The notes: generated by a model from the letters alone, not told the origin. A stretch of DNA of 64,000 bases from Myxococcota bacterium (GCA_023150805.1 JAKLKF010000005.1:1-64000); one strand, 5' to 3'. Positions 6,262-15,707 are shown, counted from the first letter of the stretch. Made by a program: numbers and translations.

Positions 6262-8430
6262 CTATGGTCCTCCGCCACGGAGCAGATAGACGGCGCCTCC
6301 GTCCTCGGCTCCGCGGTCGGAACCGTATGATCCGACGAGAAGGTCGTCGAATCCGTCACCATTGGTGTCCCCGGGGGCGGCACGGTACAGGCCAGCGCCA
6401 TCACCTTCTCGTTCACCGATGAGGATTGCGTCCGCGTCGGCGACTGAAGTCACTCCCGAGTGTGGCGGATCGTAAAGCAGATAGACGCCACCGCGTTCCT
6501 CGTCTCCCATGTTGTGCCCGTATGATGCAAGCGCGAGGTCGAGTTGGGCATCACCATTGAGATCACCAGCGACCGCGCCGTCCAGCCACCCGTCTCCGAC
6601 CAGTCCGGTGAATCGTGCATCGGAAATGGATAGGAGGTTGTCCCCCATGGGAAGCGGTGACAATACGAGGTAGGCAGTTCCCGTGTTGTCTTCTGTGGTG
6701 TCGTGGTAACTGCCGATAATGACATCCGGGCGCCCATCTCCGTCCAGATCCTCGCCTGCGCCCAACGTGCCGATGCCGGCGTGTGCGCTCTCCGACTCTC
6801 CGCGGAGAACCAAGTCGGCGTCTTCCAGCGACAGCATCGAGGAGACCGGTCCGTTGACCAAGTATACCGCGCCCGCTTCTGCCCCTCCGGAGGAGTCGCT
6901 CATCCAAGCTCCCACAAGCAGATCTGCGATTCCGTCGCCATCGGTGTCTCCGGCAGCAGCAAGCGAGCTTGCTGCGTAGTCATACTCCTCGACTCCATAC
7001 AGCCATGCAAAGCAGTCATCCGAGGCCCCGTCAAGGCGCCAACCGGATGCCCAGACACACGCGCCGCCGCAGTAGGCGGGATCGCGATCGCCCAGTCGGG
7101 CGCTGATCACCACATCAGCGATCGTGTCCCCCGTCAGGTCTCCGACGGTGACCACACTTTCCCCCAGGTACTCGTACGTAGCCGACCCTGTGATCGAGGC
7201 TATTGCGTCGGTTTCGTCCAGTTCGCCCGTGATGGGTCCGGGGAATACCCAGGCGGTACCGCTTGTGTTGCCTGTTGTCTCTGTAGCTGCGCCGACAATC
7301 AGATCGGGCTCGCCATCTCCGTTCACATCCGCCCATGCGGAGTTGGTGGAGAGCTGTGTGTGGTTGCTGGGCGTGAGGATTGCGACGGCACTGGAGCTTT
7401 CCACGGAGCCGGCCACGGTTCCAGAATACCAACGCCAACCCGTCTGCGATCCGACTTGGATGTCTGGCAGTCCATCCCCGTCGATGTCAGGGGTGGCGAC
7501 GACGACTGCTTCAAGCGCGCGCGCTTCGACCCCTACGATGATCGCATCCGCATCCCCCAGGTCCACCTCCCCGCTCCACACGCACGCCCCCGGTCCCCCG
7601 TCGCAGTCCTGGTCTACGCCGTCGTCGCAGATCTCCTCCACCCCAGGGTTCACCCCGTCGTCGTCGTCATCGCAGTCGTCCCCGTTCTCTGCTGCACCAT
7701 CTGGCAGGTCACACGCGACAATCTCCACTGCCGCATCGCCGTACCCGTCGCCATCCACGTCGGCGTACCAGATCGACGCATCATCTGCATCCGCTTCGTC
7801 GACCTCGTCATCGCAGTCGTCGTCAATCTCGTTGCATTTCTCGGTCGCCCCAGGATTCACCGCGTCATCGTTGTCGTCGCAGTCACCGCCGTCGACCACG
7901 GCCCCATCTGGCAGTGGTGGGCAGGACACGGTCAGTGTCGCTGGATCTCCCCAGGTGTCCTCGTCGGCGTCCAGGTACCACGGGACGGCCTCCTCCGCCT
8001 CCGCTCCGTCCACGACATCGTCGCAGTCGTCGTCCGTCCCGTTGCAGACCTCCTCGGCGTCTGGGTGGATCGCCGCGTTTCCGTCTGCGCAGTCGCCGCC
8101 GATTTCGATGTAGCCGTCACCTGGAGGTTCGCACGCCTCGACCACGCCATCGTCGTCGCCGTAGCCGTCCTCGTCGATGTCCGGGTACCATCGGGGCATG
8201 GGCACCGTGTCCACATCGGTGTCGCCATCACAGTCGTCGTCGATTCCGTTGCAGATCTCGACCGCCCCCGGAAACACCGCGTCGTTCCCATCATCGCAGT
8301 CGGTGGTCCCGTACCCGTCGCCGTCCAGGTCCTGCCCGCCGTCCTGGACGCCCCACTGGTCGTCCCAGGCGGCGCGGTCCTGGGGACCGAGGAGGCATCC
8401 TGCCAGCATTCCGATGAGCAGCCCGTGCAT
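6262..8430 (-). CDS. MopE-type metal-binding-motif lipoprotein with FG-GAP repeats
   Basis: A 722-residue surface lipoprotein. The lipobox signal MHGLLIGMLAGC is followed by four to five copies of the MopE-like motif (DCDD...NPGA.E.CN.IDDDCD), then seven or so FG-GAP-like repeats (DINGDGxxDLxVG, for example GDTDGDGIADLLVGA). Both modules bind divalent cations, probably Ca2+, and build propellers or rigid stalks on the cell surface. The ATG shares its A with the stop of the caspase gene (TGATG at 8428-8432), so translation is coupled. The 3' half is visibly less GC-rich than its neighbours, suggesting different ancestry. The exact ligand is unknown. Confidence 0.85.
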   Translation of the reverse strand: MHGLLIGMLAGCLLGPQDRAAWDDQWGVQDGGQDLDGDGYGTTDCDDGNDAVFPGAVEICNGIDDDCDGDTDVDTVPMPRWYPDIDEDGYGDDDGVVEACEPPGDGYIEIGGDCADGNAAIHPDAEEVCNGTDDDCDDVVDGAEAEEAVPWYLDADEDTWGDPATLTVSCPPLPDGAVVDGGDCDDNDDAVNPGATEKCNEIDDDCDDEVDEADADDASIWYADVDGDGYGDAAVEIVACDLPDGAAENGDDCDDDDDGVNPGVEEICDDGVDQDCDGGPGACVWSGEVDLGDADAIIVGVEARALEAVVVATPDIDGDGLPDIQVGSQTGWRWYSGTVAGSVESSSAVAILTPSNHTQLSTNSAWADVNGDGEPDLIVGAATETTGNTSGTAWVFPGPITGELDETDAIASITGSATYEYLGESVVTVGDLTGDTIADVVISARLGDRDPAYCGGACVWASGWRLDGASDDCFAWLYGVEEYDYAASSLAAAGDTDGDGIADLLVGAWMSDSSGGAEAGAVYLVNGPVSSMLSLEDADLVLRGESESAHAGIGTLGAGEDLDGDGRPDVIIGSYHDTTEDNTGTAYLVLSPLPMGDNLLSISDARFTGLVGDGWLDGAVAGDLNGDAQLDLALASYGHNMGDEERGGVYLLYDPPHSGVTSVADADAILIGEREGDGAGLYRAAPGDTNGDGFDDLLVGSYGSDRGAEDGGAVYLLRGGGP

Positions 8431-9560
8431 CACCACTCCCACTGGACGACGGCGGCCAGGCCCAGGCCGGTGGCGGCGGCGACCAGGCCGTAGCCCGAGG
8501 CGCCGGTGACGCGGTTCATCTCGTAGAGGGCATCGGCCTTCGCAGCATCGGGCTCGTCCAGGTAGGCGCCGTGGCTCCAGGCGGTGTAGGCCAGCGCCCC
8601 TCCTGCCAGCAGGCCCGCGGCGCCGCCGGCGATGGCGAGGCCGCGGGAGCGGTGCCGGGGTGCCGCGACCTCGGCCTTGGGCAGGGGCGCGGGGCCCCGC
8701 AGCCGGGCCTCGGCGACGATGGCGGCGATGTCGGGCGCGGCCTCGGGCCGGTCGAGCTGGGCCAGGACGGTCTCGGCGCGGCCGGCCAGCTCGGGGGACT
8801 GGGTGCGGCCGTTGAGGTGGGTAGAGAGTACCTGCTCGGTGTAGGTCTGGACCTCGTGGGCGCGCACGGCGCCGTCGCCGTCGATGTCGGCCCAGCCGCG
8901 CAGGGCGCCGAGCACGAGGTAGCTGAAGGCGGGCTGCGACCCGCCCGGCAGGGCGCCGGCGACCTGGTCGCTGCGGGCGGCGAGCAGCAGGGTGCTCTCG
9001 GCGGCGACGCGGGCGGTGACGGGGACCAGGGGCTGCACGCCGGGCATCAGGGGGCCGGACTCGGTGCGGCCGCTGTAGCAGGCGTCGATGACGGCGATCA
9101 CGGGCGCGCCGCGGCCCCCGGCCAGGGCGAGCAGGCTCTGCTGGGAGACGCCGCGCTCGGCGATGCTGTCGGGGGTCTGGCGGACATCCGCGCCCAGGAG
9201 CAGGCCGTCGCCGGTGGCGGGGTCGGGGGCGCCGTGGCCGATGAAGATGACCCAGACCCGGCCGCCCGGCCCGGCCGCCTGGGCCGCGCGCTCGGCCTCC
9301 TTCAGGATCTCGGTGCGGGTGGCGTCGCCATCGACCAGGGGCTGGACGTGGCCCAGGCCCAGGCCCTCGCGCAGCCACGTCTGCCAGGCGCTGGCGTTGG
9401 CGCGGGCGCCGGGGATGTCCTGGACGCGGTCGTAGTCCTCGATGGCCACGATGAGGGCGGCGTCCTCGGCGAAGGGGCCGGCCTTGGGAAGGTCGGCGTC
9501 CAGCGAGGGCCAGGCGGGACCGGCCAGGGCGAGGGAGGAGAGCAGGAGCAAGGGGAGCAT
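8430..9560 (-). CDS. Caspase-like (C14) exported protein with C-terminal membrane segments
   Basis: A 376-residue protein: signal peptide (MLPLLLLSSLALAGPAWP), caspase domain about 30-250, then two C-terminal hydrophobic segments (GLAIAGGAAGLLAGGALAY and near the end). Catalytic dyad His109 (IFIGHGAP) and Cys161 (VIDACYSG). A DxDxDG loop (ADIDGDGAVRAHE) follows the catalytic Cys, as in the other caspases here, suggesting calcium control. Part of a minus-strand operon: DUF4384-like gene (110 bp upstream), caspase, MopE-type lipoprotein. The fragment at 5371-5432 is its closest relative in the window. Substrate unknown. Confidence 0.85.
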   Translation of the reverse strand: MLPLLLLSSLALAGPAWPSLDADLPKAGPFAEDAALIVAIEDYDRVQDIPGARANASAWQTWLREGLGLGHVQPLVDGDATRTEILKEAERAAQAAGPGGRVWVIFIGHGAPDPATGDGLLLGADVRQTPDSIAERGVSQQSLLALAGGRGAPVIAVIDACYSGRTESGPLMPGVQPLVPVTARVAAESTLLLAARSDQVAGALPGGSQPAFSYLVLGALRGWADIDGDGAVRAHEVQTYTEQVLSTHLNGRTQSPELAGRAETVLAQLDRPEAAPDIAAIVAEARLRGPAPLPKAEVAAPRHRSRGLAIAGGAAGLLAGGALAYTAWSHGAYLDEPDAAKADALYEMNRVTGASGYGLVAAATGLGLAAVVQWEW

Positions 9561-9670
9561 GGGCGGCTCAGTATTCCAGACGCTCGGGGGGCTGGTCTGC
9601 AGTGAGTGGTTATCTTGCTCTGCCCGAGCATTGGGGACAGGGTGGAGACACGAACCGAGGTCTGGATTCG

Positions 9671-10969
9671 CTACCCGCCGCATCGGGGTGGGCTGGAGTG
9701 GACCGGCAGCGTCCGCGGCCCGTCGGCGCAGGCGCCCTGCCCCGGTGGCAGGACCAGGAAGTTGGCCCCGACCGAGGCCGCCCCGGCGGGGATCCAGTCG
9801 TCCTGCCAGGTCCCCGGCGCCTTGCACCAGCCCTGCCAGGCCCGGGTCGCACCGAAGGTCCCGTCGGCGGGCACGGCGACGGCGACCAGGCGCTCCTCGC
9901 CGGTGGTGGGGTCGTACAGGACATCTTGGGGCCCCAGGGACAGCTCGCGCTCGACCAGGTCGCTCTGCCCCTCGGCGGGGAAGTACAGCCAGGCCTCGCC
10001 CTTGGCGTTGACCGCGTAGACCTGCACGCGCGCGGGCTGGCTGACCCGAACGACCGGCTCGACCACCTCGCCGGGGCAGTAGACGCCGACCCGCCCGTCC
10101 AGCATGGTCGGCAGGTCGACCTCCACCTGCAGGGCGCCGGCGCAGGAGCCCCAGGCCGTGGTGCCCAGCAGCGCGTCGGTGGCGCAGCGGCCAAGGTCGC
10201 CGGCGGCGACCCCCAGGAGCTGGGCCGGGAAGCCCAGGCTTCCCACCGGTCGCTCGGTCGCACAGTCGCCGTCCAGGATGGAGGCGCTGACCAGGACGGT
10301 GCCGCGCTGCTCGTCCAGGACCAGGCGGACGCGACGCAGGTCGGCGGGGGCCTTCGCGACGCCGGTCAGCAGGGTGGGCTTCTGCGGAAGCCGGCTGAAG
10401 GCGCCTCGCAGGCGGGCGGAGACGTCGGCGCCGACCGTGCCGGCGGCGCATCCCGACTCCCACACGGTGGTCATCAGGTAGATCGGGCCGCCCGACGCCG
10501 CCGCGGTGAGCTCGGCGCCCAGCGCCGCCATCTCCGCGTCCAGGGTCGCGCCCGCCTGCTCCAGCAGGCCCATGGTCGCGTCGGGCACGGCGGCGGTGGC
10601 GCAGGCCTCCCAGGTCTTCTTGTGGACCTGCCGCGTGTTGCCCCGGTAGGCGACGACGCTGGCCCGCACCTGGTCGCAGTAGGCGCTGGCGCCAGAGGCG
10701 ACCTCGGCGCAGCTCAGGCGCGCGAGCAGGCGCGCCTCGGCGTCGGCGTGGGCCAACGAGATGGCCTCGGCCGAGGTGGCGGCCTTCCCATAGCCGGGCT
10801 CGTAGGCGAAGAGGTTGAGGGCCTCGGCGCTCTGGAGCGACTCGCTGCCAGCGCCGGGCAGCAGGCCCTCGAAGCTGCAGGGGTCCTGCTCGTGCGGGTC
10901 CGCCTGTCGCGCGGCCTCCGCGGTGTTCGTCGCCAGCAGGAGTCCCATCAGTGTCCCGAGAGTGTGCAT
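9671..10969 (-). CDS. Secreted protein with DUF4384-like C-terminal domain
   Basis: A 432-residue exported protein with a signal-like N-terminus (MHTLGTLMGLLLATNTAEAA). The middle has several paired cysteines. The C-terminal third (VVEPVVRVSQPARVQVYAV, then GEAWLYFPAEGQSD) resembles DUF4384, a beta-sandwich domain that often accompanies caspase-like proteins and kinases. GGAGGA upstream of the ATG at 10969 supports the start. It heads the operon with the caspase and the MopE-type lipoprotein and diverges from the LPP20-like gene at 11057. The start regions are 88 bp apart and probably share a control region. No enzymatic motif is seen. Confidence 0.65.
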   Translation of the reverse strand: MHTLGTLMGLLLATNTAEAARQADPHEQDPCSFEGLLPGAGSESLQSAEALNLFAYEPGYGKAATSAEAISLAHADAEARLLARLSCAEVASGASAYCDQVRASVVAYRGNTRQVHKKTWEACATAAVPDATMGLLEQAGATLDAEMAALGAELTAAASGGPIYLMTTVWESGCAAGTVGADVSARLRGAFSRLPQKPTLLTGVAKAPADLRRVRLVLDEQRGTVLVSASILDGDCATERPVGSLGFPAQLLGVAAGDLGRCATDALLGTTAWGSCAGALQVEVDLPTMLDGRVGVYCPGEVVEPVVRVSQPARVQVYAVNAKGEAWLYFPAEGQSDLVERELSLGPQDVLYDPTTGEERLVAVAVPADGTFGATRAWQGWCKAPGTWQDDWIPAGAASVGANFLVLPPGQGACADGPRTLPVHSSPPRCGG

Positions 10970-11056
10970 CGCTCCTCCGTCTTGGAGAGCACTATACGCC
11001 GTGCGCCGAGTGCTACACTCCGCGCCGTCTCGGGGATGTCCCCACGGAGAAGCCCA

Positions 11057-12202
11057 ATGATCCCATCCCATCGCGCCACCTTCGCCACCGCCATGCTCCT
11101 GCTGGTGCCTGGACCCGCCCTCGCCGGCAAGAAGAAGGACAAGGACGGCCCCGCCGTCACGCCGGCGATGATGACGATCTCCCCGCCCCAGAACGTCTTC
11201 GTGCGCAACGCCTGGGACACCGACCCCAGTCGCTACCTCGGCCGCTTCCTGCCGGAAGGCACGGCCGCCCTGGACGAGGCCAGCAGCGCCAAGAAGCAGT
11301 GCTCGACCTTCGTGAGCTGGACGAAGATCGGCGCCGGCGGGGTGCAGTACGACGAGCTGTTCCAGGTCAGCGACACCGCGGCCGCCAGCCTGGGCTTTCC
11401 GCCCTTCCTGAGCGCCAGCGGCAGCGGCAGCCAGACCCGGATGGCGCGCATCAGGTACACGGCCACCAACAAGATGGTCAGCGACATCGAAGACCCGGCC
11501 GCCTTCGAGGCCTGCTGCAAGCAGGCGCCCGACCAGTGCACCAGCCGCTACGTGGGCGAGTTCCTGGAGGGCGCCCAGGGCCAGGTCTACTTCGCCGTCG
11601 GCAACGCCTCCGACGTCCAGGCCGACGGCCTGCTCAAGGGCGTGGCCGGCCAGGTGGAGGTCAGCCACGGCATGGCCTGGCAGCAGGGCCGGACCTGGGA
11701 CGCGCCGGTGTACTTCGCCTTCAAGGCCTACGAGTCCGGCTGGAACGACGGCGGCGTGGTCGCAGCCGCCGGCTGCGGCGACTGGGTGAACGCCCCGCCG
11801 CGCAGCAGCCAGGGCATGTACTTCGTCGGCGTCTCCGAGTTCCTGCCCAGCGAGAGCAAGGCCCGCGAGGCGGCGCTGTTGGAGGCCCGCGAGAGCGTGG
11901 TCAAGTGGGTCGGAGAGAGCATCACCACCGGCTCCAGCGAGGTGAGCGGCTACACCGGCGACGTGGGCGCTCTGTCCATCCAGCTCCAGCAGGAGAGCTT
12001 CCTGCAGGCCGCGGCCTCGGGCGTGGCCAGCATGGTCAAGGACGAGAACTGGTGCCTGGAGCCCGCGGGCTCGCCGGGCGGCGTGCTGACCAAGGCCAAG
12101 GTGCTCGCCTTCCTGCCGAAGTCCCAGTACACCGCCGCGGCCGGAGCGCTGGCCGGCGCGGGCCCCGGGTCGGGACCGGGCCCCGGTGCGGGGGCGCCGT
12201 AG
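11057..12202 (+). CDS. Secreted protein with LPP20-like segment
   Basis: A 381-residue protein with a clear signal peptide (MIPSHRATFATAMLLLVPGPALAG). The C-terminal part reads MYFVGVSEFLPSESKAREAA, continuing as a long amphipathic helix, a pattern typical of LPP20/FlgT-like envelope proteins. Several cysteines (ACCKQAPDQC) suggest disulfides in the periplasm. The tail is Gly/Pro-rich. It diverges from the DUF4384-like gene; both encode exported proteins next to the caspase cluster. The family assignment is tentative and the function is unknown. Confidence 0.6.
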   Translation: MIPSHRATFATAMLLLVPGPALAGKKKDKDGPAVTPAMMTISPPQNVFVRNAWDTDPSRYLGRFLPEGTAALDEASSAKKQCSTFVSWTKIGAGGVQYDELFQVSDTAAASLGFPPFLSASGSGSQTRMARIRYTATNKMVSDIEDPAAFEACCKQAPDQCTSRYVGEFLEGAQGQVYFAVGNASDVQADGLLKGVAGQVEVSHGMAWQQGRTWDAPVYFAFKAYESGWNDGGVVAAAGCGDWVNAPPRSSQGMYFVGVSEFLPSESKAREAALLEARESVVKWVGESITTGSSEVSGYTGDVGALSIQLQQESFLQAAASGVASMVKDENWCLEPAGSPGGVLTKAKVLAFLPKSQYTAAAGALAGAGPGSGPGPGAGAP

Positions 12203-12272
12203 CGTGTCCCCAGCGTGTCCCGGGGTGGGGGAGGGGATCCACGTCGATGGGGCATCCACCAAGGAGCTCCCC

Positions 12273-12698
12273 ATGACGCCCATCCAGGTCCAGGCCGCTC
12301 TCTCGTCCGCTCGCACCGTTCACGGCATGTCCGTCTTCGTCGCCCCCGATGGCCCCGTGGCGCTGTTGTGTGCGCACGCGGCCAGCGAGCGCGCGGCGCT
12401 ACAGGAGGCGCTCTCCCTGCTCGACGAGCTGGGCGTGCCCACGGTGGTCGTGGCGCTCGACGACGCCGGCCGGCTCGACGCCGTGGTCGAGCTGGCCCAG
12501 GCCCTGCCCGTGCCGGTGGTGAGCGATCCCTACCGGCGCCTGCGCGGCCGGCTCGGCCTCTCGGGCTCCGGACTGCTGCTGTCCTGCGAGGCCGGGGTCT
12601 CCGCCCGCTTCGAGCTGGACCGCATCCGCCGTCGCACGCTGTTCTCCGTGCTCTTCGACGCTGCCTGGCGCGACGCGGGCGACTCCGCCGCGAAGTGA
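12273..12698 (+). CDS. Small protein with redoxin-like fold, no catalytic Cys
   Basis: A 141-residue cytosolic protein with AAGGAG 7 bp before the ATG. The order of elements (VALLCAH...LLDELGVPTVVVALDD...LPVPVVSDPYRRLRGRLGL) resembles the AhpC/TSA peroxiredoxin fold, in which a strand ends in the peroxidatic Cys and the later SDP motif precedes a substrate helix. The PxxxTxxC active site is absent, so peroxidase activity is unlikely. It is 7 bp upstream of the FHA regulator gene and probably in the same operon. The fold call is inference from pattern only. Confidence 0.45.
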   Translation: MTPIQVQAALSSARTVHGMSVFVAPDGPVALLCAHAASERAALQEALSLLDELGVPTVVVALDDAGRLDAVVELAQALPVPVVSDPYRRLRGRLGLSGSGLLLSCEAGVSARFELDRIRRRTLFSVLFDAAWRDAGDSAAK

Positions 12699-12705
12699 GG
12701 TCGAC

Positions 12706-13626
12706 ATGACACCCTCCCTGCTCCTGCGCTGCTCCGGCCTCCCCGACACGCGCCTGTCCGTCGGCGGCATGATCGGCCGGGCGCCGGGCTCCGCCCTGTG
12801 CGTCGACCAACCCACCATCAGCGAGGCCCACGCCATCGTGAGCCTTCGCGGCGGCCGGCTCGTGCTGCTGGGGCTGCGTGGTGCGCTGGAGGTGGACGGG
12901 GAGCGCGTGGCCGAGGTCGTGCTGCGGGAGGGGCAGGATCTGCGGCTGGGCGGGAGTGTCACTGTCCACGTCCTGTCCGTCGACCTGCCTCGCACCGTGC
13001 TGGCCGTGCAGATCGGCCGGGATCGCACGGTCCTCGACTCGGGGACCTGGTCGGTGCTGGCCGGGCCGCGGCTGGTGCGTGGGGACGTCGAGGGCGCCCT
13101 GGGGCGGCTGCGGCCCCGGGAGGGGGGCTGGCTGTGGGACCAGGGCGGGGATGTGCGCGCGGTGGGAGCGGGGGCCCAGGTGGACCTTGCCGAGGGCGTG
13201 CTGCGGTTCGTCGACCTGCCCCTGTCCGAGGCCTCCCGGCCCCGCACCGTCGGCGCCGACGCGCCCGTCTCGCTGCCGCTGCGGATCGAGGTCTGGCGGG
13301 AGCTGTCGCGGATCACCACGGCCGACGGCCGGCGGCTGGACCTGGTCGGCCACCCCGCGCGCATCCTGCGCGAGCTGGTGCTCAACGGCGAGCCCACCCA
13401 CTGGGAGGAGCTGGCCGGCACCATCTGGGAGGGCACCGAGGTCCACCTGCGCGACTCCTGGCGCCGCCAGCTCCAGGTCCTGCGCCGCAAGCTGCGCGCC
13501 GCCGGTGTGCGGGTGGACCTGGTGCAGTCCCTGGGCGACGGGCGGGCCATGCTCGACCTGCGGAGCGGGGACGTGCTGGAGGACCGGACTTTCGACGCCC
13601 GCGAGGGGCCGGGCGGAAGGGTGTAG
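12706..13626 (+). CDS. FHA-domain protein with C-terminal winged-helix
   Basis: A 306-residue cytosolic protein. Residues about 8-95 form an FHA domain: GR in MIGRAPGSALCVDQ, then TISEAHAIVSL with the conserved Ser and His that contact phosphothreonine. Residues about 215-300 (LVGHPARILRELVLNG, then WRRQLQVLRRKLRAAGVRVD) resemble an OmpR/SARP-type winged helix. Such proteins couple Ser/Thr kinase signalling to transcription. The caspase-FGE gene starts 27 bp downstream, and kinase genes lie at 22775-25206, so a kinase-to-FHA-to-caspase-locus control chain is plausible but not shown. Confidence 0.7.
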   Translation: MTPSLLLRCSGLPDTRLSVGGMIGRAPGSALCVDQPTISEAHAIVSLRGGRLVLLGLRGALEVDGERVAEVVLREGQDLRLGGSVTVHVLSVDLPRTVLAVQIGRDRTVLDSGTWSVLAGPRLVRGDVEGALGRLRPREGGWLWDQGGDVRAVGAGAQVDLAEGVLRFVDLPLSEASRPRTVGADAPVSLPLRIEVWRELSRITTADGRRLDLVGHPARILRELVLNGEPTHWEELAGTIWEGTEVHLRDSWRRQLQVLRRKLRAAGVRVDLVQSLGDGRAMLDLRSGDVLEDRTFDAREGPGGRV

Positions 13627-13652
13627 TCTCGTCCTTCACATCGGGGAGTCTC

Positions 13653-15707
13653 ATGCTCGCATTCCTGTCCCTGGCCCTGCTGTTGACCCTGCCCGTCCAC
13701 GCGGCGGAGTGGCCGGACCTGTCCGCACCTCCGCCCGCCAGCCGCGAGGGCGCGAAGGACGCCGCGCTGGTGGTGGGCATCGGCAGCTACGCGGCCGCCC
13801 AGCCGATCCCAGGGGCGCGGGACAACGCGCTGGCCTGGGTGAGCTGGCTCCAGGCGCGCGGCGTTCCGCTGGTCAAGCCGCTGCTGGACCGGCAGGCGGT
13901 GAAGGAGGAGCTGCTGGCAGCCGCACGGCAGGTGGCCAGCAAGGTGCAGCCCGGCGGCACGCTGTGGCTGGTCTATATCGGGCACGGCGCGCCCGCGCGG
14001 GAGGGCGACGACGGGCTGCTGGTGGGCTGGGACGCGCAGCAGACGGCCAGCAGCATCGAGGCGCGGGGCCTGTCGCAGGCGGCGCTGGTGGCGGAGCTCG
14101 AGGCCGTGCTGCCCACCGGCGCGCGGGCGGTGGTGGTGCTGGACGCGTGCTTCAGCGGCAAGACGGCGGCGGGCGACCTGGCCCCGGGGCTGGCGCCGAT
14201 GAAGCCCGTGTCTGCCCGGGTGGGCTCGTCGCGGGTGACGGTGCTGACCGCGGCGGCGGGCAACGAGTACGCGGGCCCGCTGTCGGACGGCAGCCGGCCG
14301 GCCTTCAGCTACCTGGCGCTGGGTGCCCTGCGGGGCTGGGGCGACGGTGACGGCGACGGCACGGTGCGGGCCAGCGAGGTGCACGCCTACGTGGAGCGGG
14401 CGCTCCTGCAGACGGTGACGGGCCGCAGCCAGACGCCCAGCCTGGACGGCCCGGACCTGGCGCTTGCGCGGGGGAGGGAGGCGGGGCCGGACCTGGTGGG
14501 GTTGGCGGTCCGGGGCACGGCGGCGCCGGTGACGGCGGGGGTGGCGACCATCGACCTGGGCGGGGGGGAGACGGACTTCGCTTCGCTGGCGGCCCGGGCC
14601 CAGGCGGCGGAGCAGGCGAAGCGCCAGGCCGAGGCGGCGGCGGCGGCGGCGGCGGCGGCGCTGGAGCGGGAGGAGCGGCGGCAGCTCGACGCGGCGGCGG
14701 CGACGGTTCGGTCGCAGGCCAGCCGGGACTTCGCGGCCTTGAAGGCGCTGGTGGAGGCGCCCTCGGAGGCGGGCAAGCCGGTGCTGGAGGCCTACGTCGC
14801 GCGGTACGGTTCGGCGAAGGTGACGGTGGGGGCGAGGTCGGAGGCGGTGGACGTGCCGGAGGTGGCGAAGGTGCGGGCGGCGCTGGCGGTGGTGGTGTCG
14901 CCGGCGGCGGTGGGAGCGCCGACGGGGGTAGTGGCGCCGGCGACCGGGCGGGCGGGGGAGCAGGTGGTGACGAAGTCGGGGATGAAGATGCGGGTGATTC
15001 CGGCGGGGACCTTCACAATGGGGTGCACGCCGGGGGCGGGGGAGTGCGACGACGATGAGAAGCCTGCGCACAGGGTGACGCTGATGCGGAGCTACCTGCT
15101 GGGCGAGACGGAGGTGACGCAGGGGCAGTGGTTGGCGGTGATGGGGAGCAATCCATCGCACTTCTCGTCCTGCGGGTCGGACTGCCCGGTGGAGAAGGTG
15201 TCCTGGCTGGACGCGGTGGCCTTCGCGAACGCGCTGTCGAAGAAGGAGGGTCTGGAGGCCTGCTACGTGGTCTCGGGAGAGACGGCGAGCTGGCCCAAGG
15301 GCGCCGCGTGCACGGGCTACCGGCTGCCGACCGAGGCGGAGTGGGAGTACGCGGCGCGGGCGGGGAAGGACAGCCGGTATTCGGGAGGGTCGGAACTGGG
15401 TGCCGTGGGGTGGTTCTCCGACAACCCGTATGGCAAGACCCACCGCGTGGCGCAGAAACAGGCCAACGCCTGGGGTCTGTTCGACATGAGCGGCAACGTC
15501 TGCGAGTGGAGCTGGGACTGGCACGGTGCCTACTCGGCCAGCGCATTGACCGACCCGGTGGGCGCATCCGACGGCCGCTTCCGGGTCTACCGGGGCGGGA
15601 GCTGGTTCGACTCCGCTCGCTACGCGCGCCTCGCGTATCGCGGCTGGGTCTACCCCGGCTACCGCTACAACTACCTCGGCCTGCGCCTGGCAAGGTCGAT
15701 CCCTTGA
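13653..15707 (+). CDS. Caspase / coiled-coil / FGE-lectin protein with DGR-type variable tail (copy 1)
   Basis: A 684-residue exported protein. Signal peptide 1-18; caspase domain 30-250 with His111 (YIGHGAP) and Cys166 (LDACFSG); DxDxDG loop 231-242 (GDGDGDGTVRASE); Ala/Glu-rich coiled coil 310-365; FGE-sulfatase (formylglycine-generating-enzyme-like, C-type-lectin fold) domain 443-682 (MRVIPAGTFTMGC, GYRLPTEAEWEYAARAG, YRGGSW). The C-terminal codons form a variable region (15576-15689). In known DGR targets this fold displays diversified ligand-binding residues, so the FGE domain here is probably a sensor rather than a sulfatase activator. GGGGAG precedes the ATG. Paralogues follow at 16021 and 18185. 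Confidence 0.85.
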   Translation: MLAFLSLALLLTLPVHAAEWPDLSAPPPASREGAKDAALVVGIGSYAAAQPIPGARDNALAWVSWLQARGVPLVKPLLDRQAVKEELLAAARQVASKVQPGGTLWLVYIGHGAPAREGDDGLLVGWDAQQTASSIEARGLSQAALVAELEAVLPTGARAVVVLDACFSGKTAAGDLAPGLAPMKPVSARVGSSRVTVLTAAAGNEYAGPLSDGSRPAFSYLALGALRGWGDGDGDGTVRASEVHAYVERALLQTVTGRSQTPSLDGPDLALARGREAGPDLVGLAVRGTAAPVTAGVATIDLGGGETDFASLAARAQAAEQAKRQAEAAAAAAAAALEREERRQLDAAAATVRSQASRDFAALKALVEAPSEAGKPVLEAYVARYGSAKVTVGARSEAVDVPEVAKVRAALAVVVSPAAVGAPTGVVAPATGRAGEQVVTKSGMKMRVIPAGTFTMGCTPGAGECDDDEKPAHRVTLMRSYLLGETEVTQGQWLAVMGSNPSHFSSCGSDCPVEKVSWLDAVAFANALSKKEGLEACYVVSGETASWPKGAACTGYRLPTEAEWEYAARAGKDSRYSGGSELGAVGWFSDNPYGKTHRVAQKQANAWGLFDMSGNVCEWSWDWHGAYSASALTDPVGASDGRFRVYRGGSWFDSARYARLAYRGWVYPGYRYNYLGLRLARSIP
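15576..15689 (+). other. Putative DGR variable region (VR), copy 1
   Basis: 114 bp, 38 codons, aligned without gaps to 17941-18054. Thirteen codons differ (starting at 15576, 15579, 15588, 15606, 15609, 15621, 15642, 15645, 15648, 15651, 15666, 15669 and 15672). Twelve are NNC in both copies and one is NGG. All 18 differences are in codon positions 1-2; the other 25 codons are identical at every base. That pattern is expected when AAC codons of a template repeat are adenine-mutagenised during retrohoming. Confidence 0.8.

Noticed and set aside
6703-8493. Long plus-strand reading frame (596 codons) with many valine/histidine runs
   Set aside because: It is the antisense shadow of the DxDxDG repeats of the MopE-type gene; no ribosome-binding site and no recognisable domain.
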